From Kiritimatiellales bacterium (GTDB lineage: Bacteria > Verrucomicrobiota > Kiritimatiellia > Kiritimatiellales > Tichowtungiaceae), in NCBI GenBank assembly GCA_041656295.1, contig JBBADV010000009.1, forward strand, positions 47,763 to 111,762: a stretch of DNA of 64,000 nucleotides, read 5' to 3'. The translations under genes were made by a program, and so were the position numbers. Positions 28,260 to 36,358 of this stretch are shown here, piece after piece; within the stretch, counting starts at the first letter, position 1; each line of letters starts with the position of its first letter. The notes under the pieces were generated by a model. That model saw only the letters and a program-made list of their open reading frames with translations, was not told the DNA's origin and made no database searches.

Positions 28260-29204
28260 TTACAAGGCCCAGGCGAGCAGCAATGGAACCGTGATGACGG
28301 CGGCAAGATGCGTGATCAGCAGGGTGGCTGCCACAAAATCTGTATCGCCGTTAAACCGTGCACTGAAGATCAGACTGGCGACCGCTGCCGGCATCACGGC
28401 AACAACAATTAAAATATTGCGTGCAAGTTCTTGCATAGGAATCCATTTCAAGATCAGAATGAAAACGGCCGGCGCAACAATCAGACGGAGAAAAGCGGAA
28501 ATCCAGACATGCGGATCGGCGATGGATCTTGCGCTGAGCGTAGCAATGCGGCTGCCGGCGACGATCATCGAAATACCGATTGTTGCGCGCCCGACGACAT
28601 CTGCGCCGAAATAAACCAGTTCAACAACACGGCGCAGTAATACGGCATTCGGCGGGCATAGTGGCGTAAGATCGCGCACACAAATCCAGCTGATTGCACA
28701 AATCAATGCAATGAGCGGCGGACTGAACATGACGCGGATTCCATTGCTGAAACGGCTTTGCCGATTGAACAGAAATACGCCAACCGTCCATACAATTAAT
28801 TCAAATCCAACTGAAGAAAAAATCAGCAGAGCAACGCCTTCGGTGCCCCAGATCATTATCACCAGCGGCAGCGGAAGGAAAAGATAGTTGTTGATTGTGC
28901 TTTGGAACAAAAATGCACCGGCGCGTTTCTGGTCGACATTTTTCATCCACCGCAAAGCCAGCAAGCCGAGCAGCAGTCCAATGCCGGCGATGAGCATAGT
29001 CATGACCGGCATCAGCCAGTTTTGCGCGAGCTGTACCGGATTCAGGCGCGTGATGGAGTAAAAAATCAACGCCGGATAAATGATGGAGATGAGCAGCCTT
29101 GTGAGTTCGCCTGTTCCGGTATCGGTGAGAATTTTCCGCCGTCGCGCGATCCAGCCGAGTGACATCAGCGCCAGAATGAATAAAATTTGTAACACATAAT
29201 TCAT
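28260..29204 (-). CDS. AEC-family (auxin efflux carrier-like) transporter
   Basis: A 314-aa inner-membrane protein with about ten hydrophobic segments in the two five-helix repeats of the AEC family. Relatives in bacteria export or import malate, malonate or related anions; this substrate is unknown. The first gene of the AEC-PPTase-queE-queC-queD run, with a 3-bp gap to the next gene. Confidence 0.85.
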   Translation of the reverse strand: MNYVLQILFILALMSLGWIARRRKILTDTGTGELTRLLISIIYPALIFYSITRLNPVQLAQNWLMPVMTMLIAGIGLLLGLLALRWMKNVDQKRAGAFLFQSTINNYLFLPLPLVIMIWGTEGVALLIFSSVGFELIVWTVGVFLFNRQSRFSNGIRVMFSPPLIALICAISWICVRDLTPLCPPNAVLLRRVVELVYFGADVVGRATIGISMIVAGSRIATLSARSIADPHVWISAFLRLIVAPAVFILILKWIPMQELARNILIVVAVMPAAVASLIFSARFNGDTDFVAATLLITHLAAVITVPLLLAWAL

Positions 29205-29302
29205 GGTTCAACCTATAAAACATGAAAGCGGAGGGTTTGAAAAGATTTGATGTGGAATATTGGATTGCTGGAATGCCGGAATAAGCGATAACTTTAACGG
29301 AT

Positions 29303-30466
29303 ATGAACAATTCAACCGTCCCGTCATTCGAATTCGCCACTTCCGGAAAAATTGTTTTTGGACGCGGAACGCTGGCGCAGCTTGCGCCGGCAGCGGCGTC
29401 ATTGGGTAAACATGCACTGGTCATTACCGGCAGAAAAACGGAACGCGCCAAACCGGTGTTTGATCTGCTCGCCGGCGCCGGAATTGCCGTTGAATTTTTT
29501 TCAGTCGGGAACGAACCGACCGTTCAGAATGTACTGGATGCCGTAGAACTTGCGCGCTCAGCAAAATGCGACATGGTTGTTGCCTTTGGCGGCGGCAGTG
29601 TGCTGGATCTTTCAAAATCTGTTGCGGCACTCATTACCAATCCCGGCAGCCCGTTTGACTATCTTGAAGTCATCGGCAAGGCGCAGCCGCTCACCGTGCG
29701 ACCGGCGCCGTGTATTGCCGTTCCAACCACGTCCGGAACCGGATCAGAGGTGACAAAAAATGCTGTAATTCTTTCGCCAGACGATCATGTGAAAGTCAGC
29801 ATCCGCCATCCGTGGATGCTGCCGGCGCTCGCCATTGTCGATCCTGAATGCACGCTGTCTATGCCGCCGGCGGTCACCGCGTCCACCGGACTCGACGCAC
29901 TCACACAGCTGATCGAGGCCTTCATTTGCATTCGTGCCAATCCGGTCACCGACGGTTTTTGCCGCGAAGGGTTGCCGCGCATTATCCGTTCACTGCGCCG
30001 CGCCTATGAAAACGGCGCCGATCTCGATGCACGTGAAGAAATGTCCCTTGCCAGCCTGTTCGGCGGACTTGCGCTCGCCAACGCCGGACTCGGCGTAGTA
30101 CACGGATTTTCCAGTCCGCTTGGCGGAATGTTTTCTGCGCCGCACGGCATGGTCTGCGCCGCAATTCTGCCGTATGCCATGCGCGCCAACCTGAATGCCA
30201 TTCAGGAACGCGCGCCGGAATCCATCGCGCTCGCGCGGTTGACTGAATTTGGAAAACTTACCGGCGGACAAACCGCCGCTGACGGAATTCAATGGCTGAT
30301 TACACTCTGCCGGGATCTGAATGTTCCGGCGCTTTCAAAATTCGGCATCACTGAAAATGATTTCCCGGTGCTCGTCGAAAAAGCAATGACTGCCTCCAGC
30401 ACGCAGGGCAATCCCGTCAAACTCACCGCTGAAGAACTGCATCAAATACTTTTGGATGCATTGTAA
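29303..30466 (+). CDS. Iron-containing alcohol dehydrogenase
   Basis: A group III metal-dependent alcohol dehydrogenase of 387 aa. The NAD(P) site has AFGGGSVLDLSKSVAAL and PTTSGTGSEVT. The metal-binding region shows DALTQLIEAF, and the His ligands lie in VVHGFSSPLG and FSAPHGMVCA. The natural substrate (butanol, 1,3-propanediol, lactaldehyde and so on) cannot be inferred. It is divergent from the AEC transporter gene. Confidence 0.92.
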   Translation: MNNSTVPSFEFATSGKIVFGRGTLAQLAPAAASLGKHALVITGRKTERAKPVFDLLAGAGIAVEFFSVGNEPTVQNVLDAVELARSAKCDMVVAFGGGSVLDLSKSVAALITNPGSPFDYLEVIGKAQPLTVRPAPCIAVPTTSGTGSEVTKNAVILSPDDHVKVSIRHPWMLPALAIVDPECTLSMPPAVTASTGLDALTQLIEAFICIRANPVTDGFCREGLPRIIRSLRRAYENGADLDAREEMSLASLFGGLALANAGLGVVHGFSSPLGGMFSAPHGMVCAAILPYAMRANLNAIQERAPESIALARLTEFGKLTGGQTAADGIQWLITLCRDLNVPALSKFGITENDFPVLVEKAMTASSTQGNPVKLTAEELHQILLDAL

Positions 30467-30549
30467 AAAGGTGCTGTGGAATGCCGGAAGGATTTGTAAA
30501 TTTGTTTTGAAAAGAAATCAGTCGTGTCAATTTATGGATGAGGAAAGCC

Positions 30550-30578
30550 GTTTATATCCGTGTGATCTGTGGTTGCGG
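30550..30578. repeat. Dispersed repeat, single arm
   Basis: CGTTTATATCCGTGTGATCTG is one arm of the dispersed family, lying directly before the lipoate ligase start. Confidence 0.5.
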
Positions 30579-30586
30579 AAAATGAA

Positions 30587-31426
30587 ATGATGATCGTTCA
30601 AACAACTGAAACGGATGTATTTCGTAATCTGGCGGCAGAAGAGTGGCTGCTGGAGAATACAGCGGATTTGTCTGTTTTGTTTTTATATGTGAATGCGCCG
30701 TGTGTGGTGATTGGTAAAAACCAGAATCCGTGGCGCGAATGCAGGTTATCACTGATGGAGCAGGAGGACGTTCCGTTTGCGCGCCGGATTTCCGGCGGCG
30801 GCGCAGTGTTTCATGACGCCGGAAATTTGAATGTCAGTGTCATTGTTCCGCGTGCGCAATATCAGGAAGAGAAACAATATGAACTGATTCTGGCAGCGTT
30901 ACGGAAATTCGGAATTACTGCTGAGAAACTGAATAAAAATTCGCTGGCAATCGCCGGGAAAAAATTTTCGGGAAATGCATTTTGCATGCGTAAAAACCGC
31001 GTACTGCATCATTGTACGCTTTTAGTGAACAGCGATCTGAGCCGGCTTGGACGTTATCTTGGTGCAGAAGTCGCCGGCATTGAAACAAAGGCTGTTCCTT
31101 CAATCCCCTCGCCGGTAATCAATCTGAATTCTGTCGCGCCGAGAATTACAATAGAAAAAATTTCCGCAGCACTGATTGAAAAATTCAAAATAGAATATTG
31201 CAGTGGTGAAACGCTGAAGCAGTGGAATGAAGAGAATTTCCCGCCGGCGGTGATTGATCGTTTAAGTGAACGATATTATACCGACGAATGGCGCTATTGC
31301 CGGACGCCGAAATTCACGGCGCACATTGCCGGGGAGCTGTTTCAAGTTGAAAAGGGGCGTGTTATAAACCATCCGGCGGTGCCGCTGTTTCCGGAAGTCC
31401 TGCAGACGAGGCGGCGTGTCCGCTAA
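30587..31426 (+). CDS. Lipoate-protein ligase A family protein
   Basis: Ligates lipoate or octanoate to lipoyl domains of 2-oxoacid dehydrogenases and GcvH. The BPL/LPL catalytic signature RRISGGGAVFHDAGNLNVSV and the lysine motif AIAGKKFSGNAF are present. From the ATG at 30587 (MMIVQTTETD) it is 279 aa, with a C-terminal accessory region. Upstream sequence is a dispersed repeat, so the possible GTG at 30569 is unlikely. The 3' end overlaps the convergent DUF202 gene by 65 bp. Confidence 0.9.
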   Translation: MMIVQTTETDVFRNLAAEEWLLENTADLSVLFLYVNAPCVVIGKNQNPWRECRLSLMEQEDVPFARRISGGGAVFHDAGNLNVSVIVPRAQYQEEKQYELILAALRKFGITAEKLNKNSLAIAGKKFSGNAFCMRKNRVLHHCTLLVNSDLSRLGRYLGAEVAGIETKAVPSIPSPVINLNSVAPRITIEKISAALIEKFKIEYCSGETLKQWNEENFPPAVIDRLSERYYTDEWRYCRTPKFTAHIAGELFQVEKGRVINHPAVPLFPEVLQTRRRVR

Positions 31427-31703
31427 CGCTCGAAATAGAACGGTTCATATTCCGGTAGCGTAAAATACCGATGATGCTGACGATAATTCCAAACGGAATA
31501 CAGACGGCGCCGGTAAGCCAGAACCAGAACTCTTTCGAAAAATTCATTATCGTTGCGCCGGCAATGATCAGTGCAACGGCGGAGCGGAGATAGGCGAGCA
31601 ACGTTCGTTCGTTGGCGAGCTGCGTACGATCGATTGCCAGTTCGTCGCGCAGAATCAGGTCGGCATGGTTAAAACGGGAATAGCTTTTGTTCATCTTATT
31701 CAT
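31362..31703 (-). CDS. DUF202 membrane protein (YidH-like)
   Basis: 113 aa with the family signature RTQLANERTLLAYLRSAVAL and two hydrophobic segments, followed by a Ser/Pro-rich tail. Function unknown. Its last 65 bp overlap convergently with the lipoate ligase gene, so the C-terminal tail may be poorly constrained. Confidence 0.8.
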   Translation of the reverse strand: MNKMNKSYSRFNHADLILRDELAIDRTQLANERTLLAYLRSAVALIIAGATIMNFSKEFWFWLTGAVCIPFGIIVSIIGILRYRNMNRSISSVSGHAASSAGLPETAAPPDGL

Positions 31704-31980
31704 GAAGGCATTAAACTGGATTTTTTTCGCGGGTGCATCTAAAAAAATTATTGTTTAATTCTGACATGATGGCGGGATAAAAAACTAATCCTGTTGATCG
31801 CGTCTAAGATAGGCTTTAAATTACAATGCCGGAGTGTAGAAAACAGGGTTCCATGCCGGAATGAACCTTTCTTTATTCAATCAAAATAAAAGAGGGAACA
31901 CCGGCATGGAATAGATGGACTGTATCATAAAACCGGCTTGCCGGAACTTTGGTTCATCTAGCAGAAAAGCGATGTAGAAA
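31704..31980. other. Intergenic region with an 11-bp inverted repeat
   Basis: No gene is seen. TTCCATGCCGG (31849-31859) and its exact inverse CCGGCATGGAA (31901-31911) flank an AT-rich 41-bp loop. This might be the remains of a mobile-element end or a bidirectional hairpin. It marks the left side of the accessory block. Confidence 0.45.
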
Positions 31981-31994
31981 ATTTTTTCCCGGCG

Positions 31995-32170
31995 TGATAG
32001 CCACATTCTGCGGGCATTGGAAGATCGATCAGCTCGTTAGCAAACCGGGAAACGTGGGGCAGTACTGCTGACATTGCTGGAGCGGCTGAGCCGCACCCTT
32101 GTAGATTCGCCGATTGAAAGGAAAAACGCCGGCGAAGGTGTGTTCAAGGCGCTTAGCAAAGAGATGGGTA
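31995..32170 (+). pseudogene. IS30-family transposase remnant
   Basis: A short relic covering the catalytic start of an IS30-type DDE transposase. One frame gives CGHWKIDQLVSK (the GHWE-D motif with the first Asp). After a frameshift the next frame gives GKRGAVLLTLLERLSRTLVD, the GALVTLVERKSR-like segment. Both ends of the transposase and any terminal repeats are missing. It abuts the truncated packaging ATPase of the upstream provirus. Confidence 0.65.
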
Positions 32171-32173
32171 AAA

Positions 32174-32539
32174 CCGCCGGAAAAAGGGTTTGTGAATATG
32201 CTGTGCGTCATTGATGAAGCGTGGGACTGGGATTGGAAAGGCAAGGGCGGGCTGCAATTCATTCCGAACGCTTCACGGGCGCACGGTGTGGAAATGTGGG
32301 TGCAAAGTCAATTCCCGACTCAAATGGCGCCGACGGTGCGCGCCAACTGCCAGAATGTTTTTTGCTTTTTATTGCAGGAACCGGCGGCGGTGGAGTGGGC
32401 CGGCCGAAGCTATGGACCTGAATTCAGATACGTTGCCGATTTGAAGCCCGGACAATATATCGGCAAGCGCGGCTTAAATCCGCCGTTCACCGGCTGGGCG
32501 TGGCATACCGATGCAAACGGGAATTTTAAAAGCGTTTAA
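32174..32539 (+). pseudogene. Packaging ATPase, C-terminal fragment (upstream copy)
   Basis: About 120 codons matching the C-terminal two thirds of the intact ATPase at 44807-45379, including the Walker B segment LCVIDEAWDW and the RAHGVEMWVQSQFPTQMAP motif. The Walker A loop is missing because of the IS30-linked truncation, so no working NTPase can be made. An in-frame ATG exists at 32114 inside IS30-derived sequence. Confidence 0.85.
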
Positions 32540-32540
32540 A

Positions 32541-32738
32541 ATGGCGAAACGTGAATATTGCGGAGTCTATCAAATGCGGTTTGAGCGGCTGTGGGCGGCA
32601 TTGGTAATGTGTGACGCAAAAAAGGCCGGTGAAATGTCGCCGACGCTGGTTGCTGGAATTATCGGCTGTTCAGAGGATTATGCAGGGCGCTTGATTATGA
32701 GTAAAATTCGTGGTACAGTTTTAAAAAATATGGAGTGA
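32541..32738 (+). CDS. Small HTH protein (upstream copy)
   Basis: 65 aa, beginning MAKREYCGVYQMRFERLW. The second half, SPTLVAGIIGCSEDYAGRLI, has the shape of a helix-turn-helix. The last 15 or so residues diverge from the downstream copy, because the cargo boundary falls here. It starts 1 bp after the ATPase stop. Role unknown; a regulator of the late operon is possible. Confidence 0.65.
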   Translation: MAKREYCGVYQMRFERLWAALVMCDAKKAGEMSPTLVAGIIGCSEDYAGRLIMSKIRGTVLKNME

Positions 32739-32741
32739 GTT

Positions 32742-32915
32742 ATGAAAAGAGTTACGATAACAAAGAAAGCAGAGGGTTTTGCAGTTGTCGAAATTTCAAC
32801 CGGAAAAGTTGTTTTTCGTGCTAATACGCGCAAAGAATGTTCAACATTTTTAATGAACCAGCGGGAATATGGATATTCGCCAGTGTTCAAGAAAGGACAG
32901 CATTATGCTGTTTGA
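32742..32915 (+). CDS. 57-aa protein paired with retropepsin-like protease
   Basis: Encodes 57 aa beginning MKRVTITKKAEGFAVVEIST and ending QHYAV. It is basic with a short beta-rich start; no family is recognised. The ribosome site GGAG lies 6 nt before the ATG. Its last 11 bp overlap the protease gene, so the two are coupled. The pair occupies the slot that carries vapBC in the other provirus copy, and has the size and layout of a toxin-antitoxin operon. Confidence 0.65.
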   Translation: MKRVTITKKAEGFAVVEISTGKVVFRANTRKECSTFLMNQREYGYSPVFKKGQHYAV

Positions 32916-33306
32916 TCCATTCTCTGAAATAAAAATCCATGAGGATGCTAAAATTTATGTTCAGATTGATTTGATTTACGGGAAAGAGCGATTTCCCGTA
33001 ATCGGGTTACTTGATACAGGTGCGACTGGAACAATGCTTCCGCGCTGGGTAGCAGAAGATTTGGGCATTAAATATAACGCTGGGAAAGAGCGTTTTGTGA
33101 ATGGAATTAGTGGGCGGTTGAAGGGAATGGCGCATAGAATTGAAACTGTGCTTATTAATGATTCTGGGGATGAAGTTGGACGGAATGCTATTGATATTAC
33201 TTTTGTGGATGGCTCTGATCTTGCACTTGTTGGAATGAATTTGATTACAAAATTCGACTGGGAATTATTGTTCTCAGAAAAAATAATAAAAGTTGGCAGT
33301 ATATAA
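32905..33306 (+). CDS. Retropepsin-like (clan AA) aspartic protease
   Basis: 133 aa. The active-site motif is VIGLLDTGATGTMLP, with catalytic Asp37. A second hydrophobic segment near the C-terminus (DLALVGMNLITKF) fits the psi-loop/flap region of single-domain retropepsins, which work as dimers. No signal peptide or TM is present, so it should be cytoplasmic. Start at 32905 follows AAAGGACAGC. The base composition is more AT-rich than the surrounding viral genes, suggesting separate origin. The natural substrate is unknown. Confidence 0.8.
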   Translation: MLFDPFSEIKIHEDAKIYVQIDLIYGKERFPVIGLLDTGATGTMLPRWVAEDLGIKYNAGKERFVNGISGRLKGMAHRIETVLINDSGDEVGRNAIDITFVDGSDLALVGMNLITKFDWELLFSEKIIKVGSI

Positions 33307-33353
33307 TTTTTTCCGAATAAAATCCGAAACAAAAACCGATTTTTTTCATTTAT

Positions 33354-33386
33354 AAGCCGCTGGGATTCAGCGGTTTATTTTTTTAT
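33354..33386 (+). terminator. Rho-independent terminator after the protease cassette
   Basis: Stem CCGCTG/CAGCGG with loop GGATT, followed by TTTATTTTTTTAT. It closes the cargo cassette before the capsid operon. The equivalent spot in the other copy has an unrelated terminator. Confidence 0.8.
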
Positions 33387-33429
33387 CGGCTGGAAAAATC
33401 GCGCATAAAATCCGAACCGCGTTTTTTCG

Positions 33430-33490
33430 TGTCATACTTGTTCTTGAAAATCTTCAAGGCTTCCGGCGCACGGTGCGACCGGTGCCGGAA
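33430..33490 (+). promoter_or_regulatory. Putative capsid-operon promoter and leader hairpin (upstream copy)
   Basis: TGTCATACT at 33430-33438 resembles an extended -10 box. A GC-rich hairpin follows at about 33461-33490 (TTCCGGCGCACGGT against ACCGGTGCCGGAA, with a bulge). Both are kept in the downstream copy at 46271-46330, just where homology resumes after the cargo slot. No clear -35 is seen. Confidence 0.4.
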
Positions 33491-33512
33491 ACAAGGAGAA
33501 GGAAGGAACAGG

Positions 33513-33647
33513 ATGAAGAAGATAGTCAGTCAAAAGGCCCTGAAAACGATCGGGCTTGTCATTGTGGGCATTTTTGCCGCGAACGAACTCAGGCCGCTGT
33601 ATCAGAAAGCGCGCAATGTGGTCATTAAGCCGAAAGGAAATGCGTAA
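33513..33647 (+). CDS. 44-aa membrane mini-protein (upstream copy)
   Basis: Starts MKKIVSQKALKTIGLVIVG, a basic N-terminus then one hydrophobic helix, and ends basic (KPKGNA). Almost identical in both copies. A strong ribosome site (GGAAGGAACAGG) precedes it. Its stop overlaps the capsid gene start by one base. Probably a virion membrane component; function not known. Confidence 0.7.
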   Translation: MKKIVSQKALKTIGLVIVGIFAANELRPLYQKARNVVIKPKGNA

Positions 33648-34525
33648 TGATCCGTAAACCAGTAAAAATCGGCAGCATTCACGCCGACGACGGCGCGGTG
33701 AAGGATTTATCGATTCCAACCGGTCACCGTGGAACTTATTGCAGTTTCTATTTTTTGCCGTATGACTCTGATACACCGGTATCGGATACAGCCGTTGTGC
33801 TGGATGCGGTGGAAAAGCTGACGCTTGAAGCGACCAGCCACACTGAAGGCGGTTTTCAGATTTTAAACGACGTGACGCCGGAGTTTTTGTATTTCCGCGA
33901 GCAGTACTATGCACAGCAGCGCGGTATAACGAATACCGGTTCAATCATCACGTATGACCCGTCGGCGGCACAGCGCGGCGGTGAAGCGGCGGCGAATATC
34001 CGCAACATCGGCACAGCCGATTTATCGGACATGAATCTGCGCGTCAACTTTAAGGGAGCCGTCGCCGGACTGACCCGTATTGATGTCTATGCGGACATTG
34101 ATTACAACCTGAAAGCCAATATCGGCGTTCACAACCGCATTGCGCATGTGACCGCACCGGTACCGGCCGCTGGCGGCGTGGTGGAAATCACGAATCTGCC
34201 GTGTGTCGACGGGCGTTATGCTTACGAGACAATGATCATTCAGGAACCGACGAAACTGACAGCTGACTGGACATCACTGGTAGTGAACGGCTCGGACTGG
34301 CAGTTCCGCGACATACCGCGCAAACTTTTTGAGCGGATGCAGATTGAAGCGTTCCGCACTCCGCAGTCTGGTTTTGCCGTCTATGACTTTGCGAAAGAAG
34401 ACAGTCCGCTGTACTTCCTGCCGGGCGGAATGGCTGAGTTGAAACTCATTCCGAATTTTACCGCCGCGGCCGGCGCGACCGCCGGCAGTGCCAAAATCTG
34501 GTTTGAACTGCTGCGGGTGGCGTAA
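33647..34525 (+). CDS. Candidate major capsid protein (upstream copy)
   Basis: 292 aa, no signal peptide or TM segment, rich in alternating hydrophobic and polar residues as in beta-sandwich proteins. It ends with LYFLPGGMAELKLIP, a Gly/Ala turn, then KIWFELLRVA. It is among the best-conserved genes between the copies and heads the structural operon. Size and position fit a double-jelly-roll capsid protein of PM2/FLiP-like phages. This is inferred from context; no capsid motif can be read directly. Another major virion protein is the alternative. Confidence 0.55.
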   Translation: MIRKPVKIGSIHADDGAVKDLSIPTGHRGTYCSFYFLPYDSDTPVSDTAVVLDAVEKLTLEATSHTEGGFQILNDVTPEFLYFREQYYAQQRGITNTGSIITYDPSAAQRGGEAAANIRNIGTADLSDMNLRVNFKGAVAGLTRIDVYADIDYNLKANIGVHNRIAHVTAPVPAAGGVVEITNLPCVDGRYAYETMIIQEPTKLTADWTSLVVNGSDWQFRDIPRKLFERMQIEAFRTPQSGFAVYDFAKEDSPLYFLPGGMAELKLIPNFTAAAGATAGSAKIWFELLRVA

Positions 34526-34797
34526 TGAGCTGGCTGTCTGACTTTTGGAGCGGAGCGAGCGGATTTGTAGGCGGCCTGCTGGACAGTGATGCCGGCAAGT
34601 CCGCGCTTCATATTGCCGAACAGGCCGCCCTGAATGATCTCAATAAGCAGTCGAAAGCCGACACGAAAGAGACACCGGCGCCGGTGGTGAATATTACAAC
34701 GACCGGCGGCGGGTTTCCTAAGTGGGTGATTCCGGCGGCCATTGGCGGCGTTGGATTATTAGCGCTGATTTTATTTATCCCTAAAAAAAGGAGATAG
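34525..34797 (+). CDS. 90-aa virion membrane protein (upstream copy)
   Basis: Starts MSWLSDFWSGASGFVGGLLD; a C-terminal hydrophobic helix (WVIPAAIGGVGLLALILF) ends in PKKRR. Amphipathic N-terminal half. The start overlaps the capsid stop by one base (TAATG). One of a run of single-TM proteins typical of phages with an internal membrane. Confidence 0.75.
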   Translation: MSWLSDFWSGASGFVGGLLDSDAGKSALHIAEQAALNDLNKQSKADTKETPAPVVNITTTGGGFPKWVIPAAIGGVGLLALILFIPKKRR

Positions 34798-34799
34798 GT

Positions 34800-34994
34800 A
34801 TGGCAATTCCAGCCGCTGCTGTCTCTGCCTTTATGGGTGGAATGTCGGGTTCAGCTCCCGCGACGTCTTCGTCCAGTGCGATTGCCGGTCACGGTGAAAT
34901 GAATCTCAACCAGAAGCAAGACAGCAATAATAATGTTTTGATTATTTCCATCGCAGTTGCGGCGATTTTTATCACGGCGATTTTTAAAAGGTAA
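34800..34994 (+). CDS. 64-aa membrane protein (upstream copy)
   Basis: A Ser/Ala-rich N-terminus (MAIPAAAVSAFMGGMSGSAP) is followed by a polar linker and a single C-terminal TM helix ending IFKR. The downstream homologue is 62 aa. Ribosome site AAAAAGGAGATAGGT. Probable virion membrane protein. Confidence 0.7.
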   Translation: MAIPAAAVSAFMGGMSGSAPATSSSSAIAGHGEMNLNQKQDSNNNVLIISIAVAAIFITAIFKR

Positions 34995-34997
34995 CGT

Positions 34998-35240
34998 ATG
35001 GCATTCGGTTCAAAAAGCAGCTCGAAATCTTATGCCTGGGACAACCGTTCCCTGGCGTCTGATACGGCGATTGCAGCGGGTGGAAACAGCGGGATTGTGA
35101 CGCGCTATGAGTCCGGCGGACTTACATTTCATGCGGCCAAAAAAATCAACTGGCTTTCAATTGGAATTGCGGCGGCGATAGGGCTGGGGATTTGGAAATT
35201 CCCGCCGGCGCGCAAACTGTTAAAACGGATTTTTAAATAA
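34998..35240 (+). CDS. 80-aa membrane protein (upstream copy)
   Basis: Starts MAFGSKSSSKSYAWDNRSLA. It has a hydrophobic helix WLSIGIAAAIGLGIW near the end and a strongly basic tail (KLLKRIFK). Conserved in both copies. Probable virion membrane protein; function unknown. Confidence 0.7.
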   Translation: MAFGSKSSSKSYAWDNRSLASDTAIAAGGNSGIVTRYESGGLTFHAAKKINWLSIGIAAAIGLGIWKFPPARKLLKRIFK

Positions 35241-35741
35241 ATGTATAAATCATCTGCCAGCGCCAGTATTGACGCGCCGACTGCCGGCGAGATTCTTTCT
35301 ATTGTCGGTTCTAATAATCAGATTATCAAAGAAGATAATATGATGATGACCGACAACGCGAAAGTGGTTGGCGGTGATAATCTTGAGCTTGCGATGGGGG
35401 CGACACTCTATCAGCTGGCGGAAAATTCGCAGGTCGGCGGAATGCGGATAGGTGATGGCTCCAGTTATTACGTCACCGATATGAGTGATAACACGCAGGG
35501 CCTGTTAAGTCAGGCCATGAACATGGTTTCGCTCAACGCTAATAATTATATGGCGTTTGCTGCCGGGCGCGATCCCAACGCCGCGCTGGCCGATCAATCC
35601 AATGAGATTTACGCCCGGACGGCCGGAGTATCGGCGGCATGGAGCGGCGCAAGTAAAGTATTTACCCCGGCCCGGATTGCAGCAGCTGCTGCAGCTGTTT
35701 TCGGGATTTGGTGGCTTTTGAAAGGGCAGGGGAAGAAATGA
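35241..35741 (+). CDS. 166-aa membrane-anchored structural protein (upstream copy)
   Basis: The Ser/Ala-rich N-terminus is followed by a conserved centre (SYYVTDMSDNTQGLLSQAMN) and a C-terminal TM helix (RIAAAAAAVFGIWWLLKG). The homologue at 48076 is 181 aa because of a Gly-rich insertion in the first half. Probably a minor virion protein. Starts directly after the preceding stop. Confidence 0.7.
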   Translation: MYKSSASASIDAPTAGEILSIVGSNNQIIKEDNMMMTDNAKVVGGDNLELAMGATLYQLAENSQVGGMRIGDGSSYYVTDMSDNTQGLLSQAMNMVSLNANNYMAFAAGRDPNAALADQSNEIYARTAGVSAAWSGASKVFTPARIAAAAAAVFGIWWLLKGQGKK

Positions 35742-36358
35742 TCAACATTAATCAGAAAAGCGGCAGGCTCACGCTAAAACCCTTGCAGACGATTGATGTG
35801 CCGTTTACCGGTTCATATATTGCCATTTTATCGAACACTTCACCGACAACGGACGTTGCGGTGCGTGCCGACACCGGCGCGACCGCGCAATGCAAAGCCG
35901 GTATCGGTTTTCCGACGGTACAGCTTTCACCGGATAGAACGACGCATATTCCGGCAGTGTTTAAAAACATTTCGTTTACCAATCCCTCAAGTGCGGAAAC
36001 GATTACGATTGAGTATTTACTTTCGCTCGGCTCGGTAGACGATACCCGCACCGTTGTACAGGGCTGGATGCAGGTTGACCTTTCCGCGCCGAAACTTGTC
36101 ACACCGGTGCCGCGCACCGTGCCGCAAAACAACCTGCTGATTTTAGAGGCCAACCAGTTTATCAAAGAGCGCATTATCACCAATATCGGCGATTATGATG
36201 TGTGGTACGGCGATGAAAACGTCAATGCCGCACAGATGCGCGGCTCACCGCTGCCGGTGGGTTCTTCCTGTGTCATTAACTGCTGGGGCGCAATCTGTTT
36301 TCAGGCTGCCGCCGGCGACGGCTTAATTTCCATGAACAATGTTTTAAAATTCACCTGA
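35738..36358 (+). CDS. Beta-rich structural protein, candidate penton or vertex protein (upstream copy)
   Basis: 206 aa from the ATG at 35738 (MININQKSGRLTLKPLQ), which overlaps the previous stop. No signal peptide or TM. Two similar beta-rich halves are suggested by the repeated style YIAILSNTSP near residue 30 and ITNIGDYDVWYGDENV near 160. Highly conserved in both copies. Its position before the spike gene suggests a vertex protein; this is inference. Confidence 0.65.
   Translation: MININQKSGRLTLKPLQTIDVPFTGSYIAILSNTSPTTDVAVRADTGATAQCKAGIGFPTVQLSPDRTTHIPAVFKNISFTNPSSAETITIEYLLSLGSVDDTRTVVQGWMQVDLSAPKLVTPVPRTVPQNNLLILEANQFIKERIITNIGDYDVWYGDENVNAAQMRGSPLPVGSSCVINCWGAICFQAAAGDGLISMNNVLKFT

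Noticed and set aside
31800..31840. A left-hand dif-like site for the upstream provirus (GCGTCTAAGATAGGC)
   Set aside because: It shares only scattered bases with ATTAGACATAAGATATA and lacks the CATAA/TTATG dyad. The true left site was probably lost in the deletion.
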